Assembly (NCBI RefSeq): GCF_008367235.1
Contig: NZ_VTZS01000004.1
Location: forward strand, 248,001-312,000
Direction of reading: 5' to 3'
Length of the DNA stretch: 64,000 nt
From: Pareuzebyella sediminis
GTDB lineage: Bacteria > Bacteroidota > Bacteroidia > Flavobacteriales > Flavobacteriaceae
The position numbers and the translations under genes are program-made. Numbering within the stretch: the first letter of the stretch is position 1; every line of letters begins with the position of its first letter. This document shows, in pieces, positions 26,017-34,143 of this stretch. The notes below the pieces were generated by a model. The model was given only the letters and a program-made list of their open reading frames with translations. It was not told the origin of the DNA and made no database searches.

Positions 26017-27216
26017 CTAATCGCGAATTTGACCATCACCATATACATAATATTTATTGGTTACGAGTTGTTTAAGGCCCAATGGCCCCCGATGATGTAG
26101 CTTGTCCGTACTAATAGCGAGTTCTGCACCAACCCCCATTTGCCCTCCATCAGTGAATCGGGTAGAAGCATTCTGGTACACCGCGGCACAATCTACTTGG
26201 TCCATGAATTCTTGTGCTGTACCCTTATTCTCGGTCATGATGGTGGCAGAGTGACCTCCCGAATATCTGTTTATTTTCTCCACAGCTTCTTCTAACGAAT
26301 CCACCGAGCCAATGCAACACTTCATGGCCAAAAATTCCTCTTCCCAAATCGTCTCATCTGTAATGACCGGTTCGTCCGTTAAGACTTCTTTTACCTCTTC
26401 GTCGACCAGAACTTCAATGCCTTTACTTTTAAGGATAACTCCTAAATCAGATAGTCTTTTCTCGTAGTCGATCATATCTGGGTTGATCAAAATTTTATCT
26501 AAAGCGTTGCAGGCAGAAATTTTATGGGTTTTTGCATTGAGAATTATCTCGATGCTTTTTCCCCAATCTGCCTGCGGGTCTAGGTAGAGAAAGTTATTGC
26601 CCCTACCGCTAACCAGCACGGCACATTGCGCATGTTCTTTGACAAAAGCAATGAGACGTTCACCACCTCTTGGAACTATCAGGTCTAGCTTCTCGGTCGG
26701 ATTTTTAAGAAATTCTTGTGTCTCTGCTCTGTTCATAACGAGCATTTGAATATAATCCACAGGCAGATTGTTTTCTTTCAGTGCCCGATGCCAAAATTTG
26801 ACCAAGACCGTATTGCTATGAAAAGCTTCCTTTCCTCCTTTGAGTAAAATTTTATTGTTGGCCTTAAAGGCAATTACGGCGGCTTCTATGGTCACGTCGG
26901 GTCGTGACTCGTAAATAATCATGATGGTTCCAAAGGGAGCCGTTTTATTGATAATATCTAGACCATTGCTCAATTTGAGGCCAGAAATCGTTTTGTTCAC
27001 GGGGTCTTCCTGAGAAAGTATCTCATTGACCGCGGTGATCATCCCGTCGATTTTCTTATCGGTAACGACCAACCGATCATATAGGGCCTGATCTTCAAGT
27101 TTAAATAAATCAAGATCCTTTTGGTTTGCTTCAAGCAAGGGCGCACGGTTTTCTTCCAAAATACGTGCCATTGACTTTAAGACGTTATTCTTTGTTTCTG
27201 TTGATAATATTTTCAT
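26017..27216 (-). CDS. proA: Glutamate-5-semialdehyde dehydrogenase (gamma-glutamyl phosphate reductase)
   Basis: A 399-residue enzyme for the second step of proline synthesis, NADPH reduction of glutamyl phosphate. It shows the ALDH-like fold motifs TAPFGTIMIIYESRPDVT (about 95-112), LLKGGKEAFHSN, LIVPRGGERLI (about 184-194) and the catalytic Cys region KISACNALDKIL (about 236-247); the C-terminal FTDGGQMGVGAELAISTDKL is typical. Length is normal for the family. It begins 1 nt after proB ends, in the order proC-proB-proA-ablB on the minus strand. Confidence 0.95.
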   Translation of the reverse strand: MKILSTETKNNVLKSMARILEENRAPLLEANQKDLDLFKLEDQALYDRLVVTDKKIDGMITAVNEILSQEDPVNKTISGLKLSNGLDIINKTAPFGTIMIIYESRPDVTIEAAVIAFKANNKILLKGGKEAFHSNTVLVKFWHRALKENNLPVDYIQMLVMNRAETQEFLKNPTEKLDLIVPRGGERLIAFVKEHAQCAVLVSGRGNNFLYLDPQADWGKSIEIILNAKTHKISACNALDKILINPDMIDYEKRLSDLGVILKSKGIEVLVDEEVKEVLTDEPVITDETIWEEEFLAMKCCIGSVDSLEEAVEKINRYSGGHSATIMTENKGTAQEFMDQVDCAAVYQNASTRFTDGGQMGVGAELAISTDKLHHRGPLGLKQLVTNKYYVYGDGQIRD

Positions 27217-27217
27217 G

Positions 27218-28003
27218 CTAAATCTCCGTTTGTTCTAGGGTTACTCGGGTGCCCACATTTTTTCCTTCTATAATATCAATGATCGTACGGTCTTTTTTAC
27301 CATTGGCTATGTAGGTCGAAATACCTTTGGAAGCTGCGCACTGGGCAAAGTCGAGTTTAGAGCCCATTCCACCTCTTCCTTCTTCTTCCTTTTTATTGCT
27401 GTCTTTAATGTATTTTTCCAGATTATCATCTGGGTTTACGTGCTCAATTAGGTTACTATTTTCAGAATGGGGGTGCCCTGTATACAATCCATCGATATCG
27501 GTCAGGATTATAAGTCTATCGGCATTCATCAATTGGGCAATCAAACTGGCAAGTTCATCATTATCTGAGAACATCGACATCGTGACGGATACGGCATCAT
27601 CTTCATTGGCTATTGGAATGACCCCTTCTGATAGTAGGCCTTCGCAGCAATTGATCATGTTTTCGCGATGTATCCCGGGGCTAAAATCGCGTTTTGTGGG
27701 TAATACTTGCGCACATTTCATCCCGTAATCATGAAAAATATTATAGTACAATCGCATCATTCTGGGTTGTCCGATAGCGGAATATACCTGTCTTTTTTGG
27801 GTCTTATCCTTAATATTAGAGTTTCCCAGTACCTCTTTTCCAGCGATAACCGATCCCGAAGAAACCAATATGGTGAGTATGTCGCGCTCGTACAACTCTG
27901 CGATTTGCTCTACCAACCTACGAAGTACGGGTCTTACTATTCTATTATCTTTATTGGTCATGACGTTGGTGCCGACCTTAACTACGATTAGTTCTTTATA
28001 CAT
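27218..28003 (-). CDS. proB: Glutamate 5-kinase
   Basis: A 261-residue amino-acid kinase that phosphorylates glutamate, the first and usually feedback-controlled step of proline synthesis. Motifs: VVKVGTNVMTNKD at the N terminus, ILVSSGSVIAG, FSDNDELASLIAQLMNADRLIILTD split around the ATP site, and GRGGMGSKLDFAQCAASKGI. It lacks the C-terminal PUA domain of the longer E. coli enzyme, as in many Bacteroidota. The start at 28003 is chosen because it gives MYKELIVVKVG, the conserved N terminus; the longer frame to 28048 would extend far into proC. The 8-bp overlap with proC suggests coupling. Confidence 0.94.
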   Translation of the reverse strand: MYKELIVVKVGTNVMTNKDNRIVRPVLRRLVEQIAELYERDILTILVSSGSVIAGKEVLGNSNIKDKTQKRQVYSAIGQPRMMRLYYNIFHDYGMKCAQVLPTKRDFSPGIHRENMINCCEGLLSEGVIPIANEDDAVSVTMSMFSDNDELASLIAQLMNADRLIILTDIDGLYTGHPHSENSNLIEHVNPDDNLEKYIKDSNKKEEEGRGGMGSKLDFAQCAASKGISTYIANGKKDRTIIDIIEGKNVGTRVTLEQTEI

Positions 28004-28811
28004 GGTGCTTTTCTTTTCCGAGTTCAACAGCCCTGTCAAAGGCGGCAAAAGCAGCTTCTTTGATTAATTCACCAACCTTATTGCCCTGCATTGAATCTAA
28101 GGCTGCCCGGGTAGTACCTCCCTTACTGGCTACTTTTTCCATCCATGAATTTGGGGATAGATTATTTTGGTTGAATAATTCTACGGCACCTGTAAAAGTT
28201 TGGCTTACCAAAATCTTTGAGACGTTTTCGGAAAAACCCATTTGCAAGGCCGCCTCCATCATGCTCTGCATGAAGTAAAATACATAAGCTGGACCGCTCC
28301 CTGAAATTCCGGTAGACGCGTCGATAAAATTTTCATCACTCACCTGAATAGAGCGACCTGTAGTATCGAGAAGACTTTCTACAGTTAACAGTTCGATTCT
28401 TGACACTTCCGAAGAAGCCACATAAGAAGTCAATCCCTTGCCTATTTGAGCGGGTAAATTTGGCATCGCCCTTACGATTTTAGTCAAGCCTGTCGCTCTT
28501 TTAATAGTATCGATGGTGGTACCAGCCATGATTGAAATTAATAGCTGTCCCGGCTTCACCAAAGGTTTGACCTTGTGAAACAACTTTTCGGCATGATACG
28601 GTTTTACTGCAATAAAAATGATATCTGCCTCGGGAACACAATCCTCCAAGGTATCATAGGCATCAAAATGTGAAATCTGATGAAGCTCTTTCAGTTTCTC
28701 TTCGGAACTGTCGAGCACCATAATGTTTTTTTTCTTGAGCAGTCTAGATTTCGACATGCCTTCGGCATAGGTGAGCCCCATGTTTCCTGCTCCTATTACT
28801 AGCACTTTCAT
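27996..28811 (-). CDS. proC: Pyrroline-5-carboxylate reductase
   Basis: A 271-residue NAD(P)H-dependent reductase for the last step of proline synthesis. The N-terminal Rossmann motif is VIGAGNMGLTYAEG (4-17); the substrate region has IFIAVKP (about 71-77) and RAMPNLPAQIGKG (about 115-127); the C-terminal helical part has GISGSGPAYVFYFMQ (about 168-182) and VASKGGTTRAALDSM, diagnostic for ProC. It is the first gene of the cluster, so all three proline enzymes and the acetyltransferase are probably one transcript. No perfect TAnnTTTG box was seen upstream. Confidence 0.95.
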   Translation of the reverse strand: MKVLVIGAGNMGLTYAEGMSKSRLLKKKNIMVLDSSEEKLKELHQISHFDAYDTLEDCVPEADIIFIAVKPYHAEKLFHKVKPLVKPGQLLISIMAGTTIDTIKRATGLTKIVRAMPNLPAQIGKGLTSYVASSEVSRIELLTVESLLDTTGRSIQVSDENFIDASTGISGSGPAYVFYFMQSMMEAALQMGFSENVSKILVSQTFTGAVELFNQNNLSPNSWMEKVASKGGTTRAALDSMQGNKVGELIKEAAFAAFDRAVELGKEKHHV

Positions 28812-28844
28812 AAATGAATTTTTAGTTGATTATCGGTGGGTCAT

Positions 28845-29036
28845 TTAGACAAAAAGAAGACAGTCGTCGCAATTTTTGATTTGACCGTAGTAGGTTTGGC
28901 GGTATTTATACAAGGTCTTTATAGGTAGTCCAAAAATGTACTTTTTAACATAGATGACCTTGGTGGTCAACATACCCATTTGAGCCGTATAGCGTTTTTC
29001 TGTTCTGGTTTTTCTTTTGACGTACAAAAATTTCAT
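28845..29036 (-). CDS. Small basic protein, unknown
   Basis: A 63-residue, Lys/Tyr-rich predicted protein (MKFLYVKRKTRTEKRYTA ... LYKYRQTYYGQ) ending with CDDCLLFV. No domain is recognised. The amino-acid composition and the CxxC near the C terminus look like a real small flavobacterial protein rather than noise, but there is no independent support. It lies in its own 430-bp gap between rpsU and proC, reading in the same direction as both. The 239 bp between it and rpsU contain nothing I can assign. Confidence 0.45.
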   Translation of the reverse strand: MKFLYVKRKTRTEKRYTAQMGMLTTKVIYVKKYIFGLPIKTLYKYRQTYYGQIKNCDDCLLFV

Positions 29037-29275
29037 TTGTTAATTATTGGTTCCGGCCCTAACCTAAAAGTTTGGCCTTTGTATACAAGTTATTCGTGTT
29101 AAGATTTTGTTATTTGACTAAGGCCATATGTTTATCACCTAAAAGATAGAAGTACTCATCCTTTCTTTCGACCCATACGTAGGGCTACAAAACTATCAGA
29201 TAGCTTCGGTGGTTTGTAGATTTATGGCGCTCAGCTAGCTCTTTTCAGTAAATATGCCGGTACACCTTTATGTAG

Positions 29276-29470
29276 CTATTCTTCATTTTCAAGCTCATAT
29301 TTCTGTCGATAAGCTGCTTTTTTTATCATCTCCCGATTTTGGGTAGATTGTTTGACATAATGTTCCCTTTGCTTGATGTTTTGAAGCACTTGGGTTTTTC
29401 TATATTTTCTTTTGTACCGCTTTAGTGCCCTATCGATGCTTTCTCCTTCTTTCAATTCTATCTTCAACAT
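29276..29470 (-). CDS. rpsU: 30S ribosomal protein bS21
   Basis: A 64-residue, highly basic ribosomal protein with the family's N terminus (MLKIELKEGESIDRALKRYK) and basic C-terminal helix (KAAYRQKYELENEE). bS21 sits near the anti-Shine-Dalgarno end of 16S rRNA and affects initiation. The gene follows rpoD by 17 nt, recalling the rpsU-dnaG-rpoD operon of other bacteria, but reversed in order and without dnaG. The bases before its ATG (AAAAACAAGCAAT) show no strong Shine-Dalgarno sequence. Confidence 0.95.
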   Translation of the reverse strand: MLKIELKEGESIDRALKRYKRKYRKTQVLQNIKQREHYVKQSTQNREMIKKAAYRQKYELENEE

Positions 29471-29487
29471 ATTGCTTGTTTTTATTT

Positions 29488-30348
29488 TTATAAATATGAC
29501 CTAAGTACTTTGTTGCGTGATTTATGGCGCAAAAGCCTTATGCCTTTTTCTTTAATTTGTCTTATGCGTTCTCGTGAGATATCGAAAATCTCTCCAATTT
29601 CGACCAGACCCATCGGATTTCCCTCCCCGATACCATAATAAAGCCTGATAATATCGCTTTCCTTTTGTGGTAACGTATTAAGTGCTTCATCAATGTCGGT
29701 CAAAAGAGAGTCTTTCATCACTTTTTTGTCTGGGTTTATCGCTTCTTTCGAAGCCACCACATCATAAAGATTCGATGTCTCCCCTTCCTTGAAAGAAGCG
29801 TCCATAGACAGCTGCTTGCCCGAATTCTTTATGGCACTTTTGACCTGACTCGCGCTCATATCGATTTCATGGGCTATTTCTTGTGCGCTGGGGGGGCGTT
29901 CTAGCGTTTGCTCGAGGTTGGAGTAGACTTTATAAATTTTACGAATGGTACCAAGTTTGTTTGATGGTAATCGAATAACCCTTGATTGTTGGGAGATGGC
30001 CTGAAGGATGGATTGGCGAATCCACCAAACGGCATAGGAGATAAATTTGAAACCTCTGGTTTCATCAAAGCGTTTGGCGGCTTTGACCAGTCCGATATTC
30101 CCCTCGTTGATCAGATCGGAAAGTCTAAGACCCCTATTTTGATATTGTTTGGCAGCCGAAACCACAAAACGGAGGTTGGCATTCACCAATTTTTCAAGGG
30201 CGGCTTGATCCCCATTGCGTATTCTTCTCGCAAGTTCAACTTCTTCCTCTGCGCTTATGAGCTCGATTTTACTTATTTCCTGAAAATATTTTTCCAGTGA
30301 TTTAGAGTCTCTACTTGTTATTTGTTTTGTAATCTTTAGTTGACGCAT
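29488..30348 (-). CDS. rpoD: Primary RNA polymerase sigma factor (sigma-70, Bacteroidota type)
   Basis: A 286-residue sigma factor, the short form found in Bacteroidota. Region 1.2 starts DSKSLEKYFQEISKIELISA; region 2 has NLRFVVSAAKQYQNRGL and FKFISYAVWWIRQSILQAIS (about 100-125), the core- and -10-binding parts; region 3 has PPSAQEIAHEIDMS; region 4 has the HTH GLVEIGEIFDISRERIRQIK (about 250-269). It directs transcription from TTTG/TAnnTTTG promoters. It begins about 52 nt downstream of a TAAATTTG box and is followed by rpsU after 17 nt. Confidence 0.96.
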   Translation of the reverse strand: MRQLKITKQITSRDSKSLEKYFQEISKIELISAEEEVELARRIRNGDQAALEKLVNANLRFVVSAAKQYQNRGLRLSDLINEGNIGLVKAAKRFDETRGFKFISYAVWWIRQSILQAISQQSRVIRLPSNKLGTIRKIYKVYSNLEQTLERPPSAQEIAHEIDMSASQVKSAIKNSGKQLSMDASFKEGETSNLYDVVASKEAINPDKKVMKDSLLTDIDEALNTLPQKESDIIRLYYGIGEGNPMGLVEIGEIFDISRERIRQIKEKGIRLLRHKSRNKVLRSYL

Positions 30349-30399
30349 AGATGTCTTTAGATTCTACATCTAGTAACGTACGATTTTCAGGCAGAAATC

Positions 30400-30407
30400 C
30401 AAATTTA
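30400..30407 (-). promoter_or_regulatory. TAAATTTG -7 element upstream of rpoD
   Basis: A perfect TAnnTTTG match on the minus strand, 51 nt before the rpoD ATG. A TTTG lies further upstream but 27 nt away, longer than ideal, so the -33 contact is uncertain. The remaining bases 30408-30888 of the gap towards susC show no gene. Confidence 0.4.
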
Positions 30408-30888
30408 GTGAGGCTTTTCTTTGGCTTTGCCATTCAAATAATGGCAAACGCAGGTTTTTGTTACCTAAAAAGATATTGGGTCTCGTAAAACAATAGTGTA
30501 CTAGCTGTTATCAGAATATTCTTCAAACCGATGAATAGGGTGCGTTCCCGAATTGTCTTCGAGCAAATGCATTTGGGCTATAAACTAATGCCACATAGGG
30601 ATTAGGTGGTTTTTTCTTAAAAAATTTAACACAAGGCCAATTGTCAAAATTTATCAATATTCATTGTTGAATTGCTAATTGAAAATGTTTTTTTTGTAAA
30701 CATTCGTAATTTTATAGCCTTAAAATTTTATTTTTACTTGTGTAATTGAAATGGGAAACCTATTTTCGCTCATAGTAAGTGTGTTTTTAACACTATTTTA
30801 TGATAAAAGGATTCGTAATCGAATTTGAAAAAGAACCAAATAATAACTAAAAAAATAGGCTATGATTAAAAAATGATATTATATGACG

Positions 30889-30906
30889 ATTTCGTGAAAA
30901 CGAAAT
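30889..30906 (+). promoter_or_regulatory. GAAA-tetraloop hairpin in susC leader
   Basis: ATTTCGT-GAAA-ACGAAAT: a 7-bp perfect stem capped by a GNRA tetraloop, 52 nt before the susC ATG and probably in its 5' untranslated region. No T-run follows, so it is not a terminator. It could stabilise the leader or bind a protein or small RNA; that is a guess. Confidence 0.4.
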
Positions 30907-30958
30907 GTAATGACTCTTTGGAAATTTCTTTATTCAACTAACATTTAACTAACTTTTT

Positions 30959-33900
30959 ATGAAAAATTCCACAAGTAGGGGGAATGTTTTGTGCTGTGAG
31001 CTAAAAATCAACTTTCACAGTGTACTACTGCTATTTTTAGTGACACTTCCCTTTTCATCTGTGCAATCGAATACACTGAATGCGGATGAAAGAATTATTT
31101 ACGAGACAAATTCATTAAATCCTTATCAAACTACCGTAACCGGAACGGTTACGGATGCCTCTGGAATTCCATTGGCCGGAGCCAGTGTAGTGGTCAAAGG
31201 AACTACACGGGGAACGACTACCGATTTCGATGGTAACTATTCCATATCGGCAGAAGCTAACGCGACACTTATTTTCAGTTACATTGGTTTCAAAAGAATG
31301 GAGGTTGTGATCAACAATCGATCAACGGTCAATGTTTCAATGGAAGAAGACTCTGCCCTCCTTGATGAGGTGGTAGTGGTCGGTTATGGTACCCAGAAAA
31401 AAGGGGAGGTAACCGCGGCCATTGCATCGGTTGATGCCGAGCAAATCGGAATTGTTCAGACCTCTAGTACTATCGATGCCGTAAAAGGGCAGATCTCTGG
31501 GGTCGATATTCAAGCTGGCGGTGGTAGACCAGGTCAAACGTCGACCGTACGTATAAGAGGTCGACGATCGGTAACGGCTTCCAACGACCCCTTATATGTG
31601 GTAGATGGTATTCCGTTGATCGATGGTTCTGAATCGATGTCGGATATTAACCCACAGGATATTGCCTCCATGCAGGTGCTTAAAGATGCCGCCGCAACGG
31701 CGGTATATGGTTCGCGGGGTGCGAACGGGGTTATTTTGGTAACTACCAACCGTGGAAAGGTCGGTAAGACCCAAGTACGGTATAGCAGCCAGTACGGAAT
31801 TACTTCGGCATCACGTTTAGTAGATATGATGAACGGTGAGGAATACGCGGCCATGAAACGGGAAGCCCGACGTTCTTCGTGGGATGGAACCATTCCTCCT
31901 GATACCGATGTATTTTTTGATCCAATTGAATTGGAGTCGCTAGAGCAAGGTCGCTCTACCGACTATCTTGATTTGGTCTTGGGCTCAGGCTATCAGACCA
32001 ATCATCAGCTTGGAGTAAGTGGCGGTTCTGAAAATACTACCTTTAATTCTTCCATTGGCTATTTCAAAGAGCAGGGTATTATTAGCAATATGGATTATGA
32101 GCGTTTTTCAGGTCGACTTAATGTAGATCATCGAATCAATGATATCTTCAAAATTGGAGCTTCTTTCCTCATCGCTCATTCTATTCAGAATTGGGGGTCG
32201 AATGCAACCATGGGTGAAGCCTTGGCCAACAACCCCTTGGGTGTACCCTATGATGAAGATGGCGAACTTCGATTTTTACCGACGAACGATGGTATTCGAA
32301 CCAATCCCTTGAATGAATTGGTGCCCGGAGCCTACATCGATGAACGAAAGTGGACACGAATTTTCGCTCCTATCTCTTTGGATATCCATATCGCGGACGG
32401 CCTAGACTGGAAGACGCTTTTTGGTCCTGATATTCGTTTGGGCCGTAGAGGTCAGTTCCGAGGTAGTTTGACCAACGATAACCGTGGTGGACCAGGGGAT
32501 GCCTCTGTGACCCACTCCGATAACTTTGCCTATACGATCGAAAACTTGTTGACTTTTGATAAAGAAATATTTACAGATCAAAACCTTAAGGTAACGTTAC
32601 TGCAGAGTGTTCAGAGTTCGCGAACAGAAATAACCGATGCTTCTGTAACGGGTATTCCTTATGAATCCCAAAAGTTTTTTAATCTAGGTTCCGCTGCCAA
32701 TAGAAACGTAGCCTCAAGATTAACCGAATGGACACTAGCTTCGTTCATGGGACGATTGAATTACGATATTGGAGGTAAGTATTTATTCCAAGCCTCTTTA
32801 AGGGCGGATGGATCGTCAAGGTTGGCGGAGGGCAATAAATGGAATTATTTCCCAGGGGCTTCCGTCGGATGGAGGATTTCGGAAGAGCCTTTCTTAGCCG
32901 ATACATCGGTGACCCAATTGATGTTAAGAGGTTCGTATGGGGAGGTAGGTAACACCTCGGTAAATCCATATCAGACTGCGGGAAGGTTAGGAAGTAGGCC
33001 TTATGCCTGGGGAGAGGAAGGAGTTCTCGGCTTTGCCCTATCTGAAATACCAAATAGCAGTTTAGGTTGGGAAGTATCCAAAACTGTAGACATAGGTTTG
33101 GATTTCGGCCTTTTCAATGGTCGTGTGAGCGGTACCGTCGATTGGTTCCGTACGAACACGGTAGATATTCTGTTGAACAGAAGTTTACCACCAACTTCGG
33201 GATACAACAGTATCTTGCAGAACATCGGGTCAACGCGTACTCAAGGGCTAGAATTTGCGGTCAGTACGAAAATCTTTGATAACCCCGATGCGTTTTCTTG
33301 GAAACTCGATTTCAATATAGCCGGGTATCGTGAAGAGATTACCGAATTGGCGTTGAAGGATGAAAATGGCAACCCTATCGACGATGTTGGTAACGCTTGG
33401 TTTATCGGTGAGCCTATTCAGGTATTCTATGATTATGAGAAAGTGGGAATCTATCAAGCCGACGAGGTGGCTCTGGCCAACTCACAGGAGCAAAAGGTAC
33501 CTGGGGAAATCCGTTTGAGGGATGTAGATGGAGATGGTTTAATCACTCCGGATGACCGCCAGATTCTAGGCACCGATACTCCAGATTACTATGGTGGTTT
33601 GACCAACAGATTTTCGTATAAAGGCTTGGAATTGGGCTTGTTCTTCTATTTTCGTCAAGGCCAAACCATTCAATCCGGTTTCCATGCGGGCAACAACTCG
33701 TTATTTGCGCGATACAATAACTTGGATGTCGATTATTGGACCATCGATAACCCGACCAATGCCAATCCAAGGCCGAACGAAAATCAGGAAAGCCCTAGAA
33801 ACGGTTCAACACTTACCTATTTTGATGGGAGCTTTATTAAGTTAAGGAATATTTCACTGGCCTATTCGTTACCGAGTTCGATTACCGATAAATTGGGTAT

Positions 33901-34108
33901 GGAGAGTTTGAAATTCACCCTGTCCGGACAGAACCTGTGGTTTATAACCGACTACGAGACGTTCGATCCAGAGGTTGGAGAATCAGACAATAACGCAGGA
34001 CCATTCAGTATAGGTGTTCCTACTGAAGCCAATGGTGCCAGTTCTTTGGGATCTGGTATTATTCCAAGTAATAAGATGTATTCGTTAACCTTAAGCGCTA
34101 CATTTTAA
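30959..34108 (+). CDS. SusC/RagA-family TonB-dependent outer-membrane transporter
   Basis: A 1049-residue outer-membrane receptor that imports oligosaccharides or glycosides with energy from TonB/ExbBD. In order: a signal-type segment (about 15-38), an N-terminal carboxypeptidase-D-like domain (VTGTVTDASGIPLAGASVVV near 60-79, to about 135), the plug (LLDEVVVVGYGTQKKGEVTA, then VRIRGRRSVTASNDPLYVVD), and a 22-strand barrel ending in SLTLSATF with the final aromatic residue. SusD follows after 2 nt. No sigma/anti-sigma or hybrid two-component regulator gene is next to it. The substrate is not readable from the sequence; see the enzymes downstream. Confidence 0.96.
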   Translation: MKNSTSRGNVLCCELKINFHSVLLLFLVTLPFSSVQSNTLNADERIIYETNSLNPYQTTVTGTVTDASGIPLAGASVVVKGTTRGTTTDFDGNYSISAEANATLIFSYIGFKRMEVVINNRSTVNVSMEEDSALLDEVVVVGYGTQKKGEVTAAIASVDAEQIGIVQTSSTIDAVKGQISGVDIQAGGGRPGQTSTVRIRGRRSVTASNDPLYVVDGIPLIDGSESMSDINPQDIASMQVLKDAAATAVYGSRGANGVILVTTNRGKVGKTQVRYSSQYGITSASRLVDMMNGEEYAAMKREARRSSWDGTIPPDTDVFFDPIELESLEQGRSTDYLDLVLGSGYQTNHQLGVSGGSENTTFNSSIGYFKEQGIISNMDYERFSGRLNVDHRINDIFKIGASFLIAHSIQNWGSNATMGEALANNPLGVPYDEDGELRFLPTNDGIRTNPLNELVPGAYIDERKWTRIFAPISLDIHIADGLDWKTLFGPDIRLGRRGQFRGSLTNDNRGGPGDASVTHSDNFAYTIENLLTFDKEIFTDQNLKVTLLQSVQSSRTEITDASVTGIPYESQKFFNLGSAANRNVASRLTEWTLASFMGRLNYDIGGKYLFQASLRADGSSRLAEGNKWNYFPGASVGWRISEEPFLADTSVTQLMLRGSYGEVGNTSVNPYQTAGRLGSRPYAWGEEGVLGFALSEIPNSSLGWEVSKTVDIGLDFGLFNGRVSGTVDWFRTNTVDILLNRSLPPTSGYNSILQNIGSTRTQGLEFAVSTKIFDNPDAFSWKLDFNIAGYREEITELALKDENGNPIDDVGNAWFIGEPIQVFYDYEKVGIYQADEVALANSQEQKVPGEIRLRDVDGDGLITPDDRQILGTDTPDYYGGLTNRFSYKGLELGLFFYFRQGQTIQSGFHAGNNSLFARYNNLDVDYWTIDNPTNANPRPNENQESPRNGSTLTYFDGSFIKLRNISLAYSLPSSITDKLGMESLKFTLSGQNLWFITDYETFDPEVGESDNNAGPFSIGVPTEANGASSLGSGIIPSNKMYSLTLSATF

Positions 34109-34143
34109 TCATGGAGAGATTTAAAAAAAATAATATCAATATT

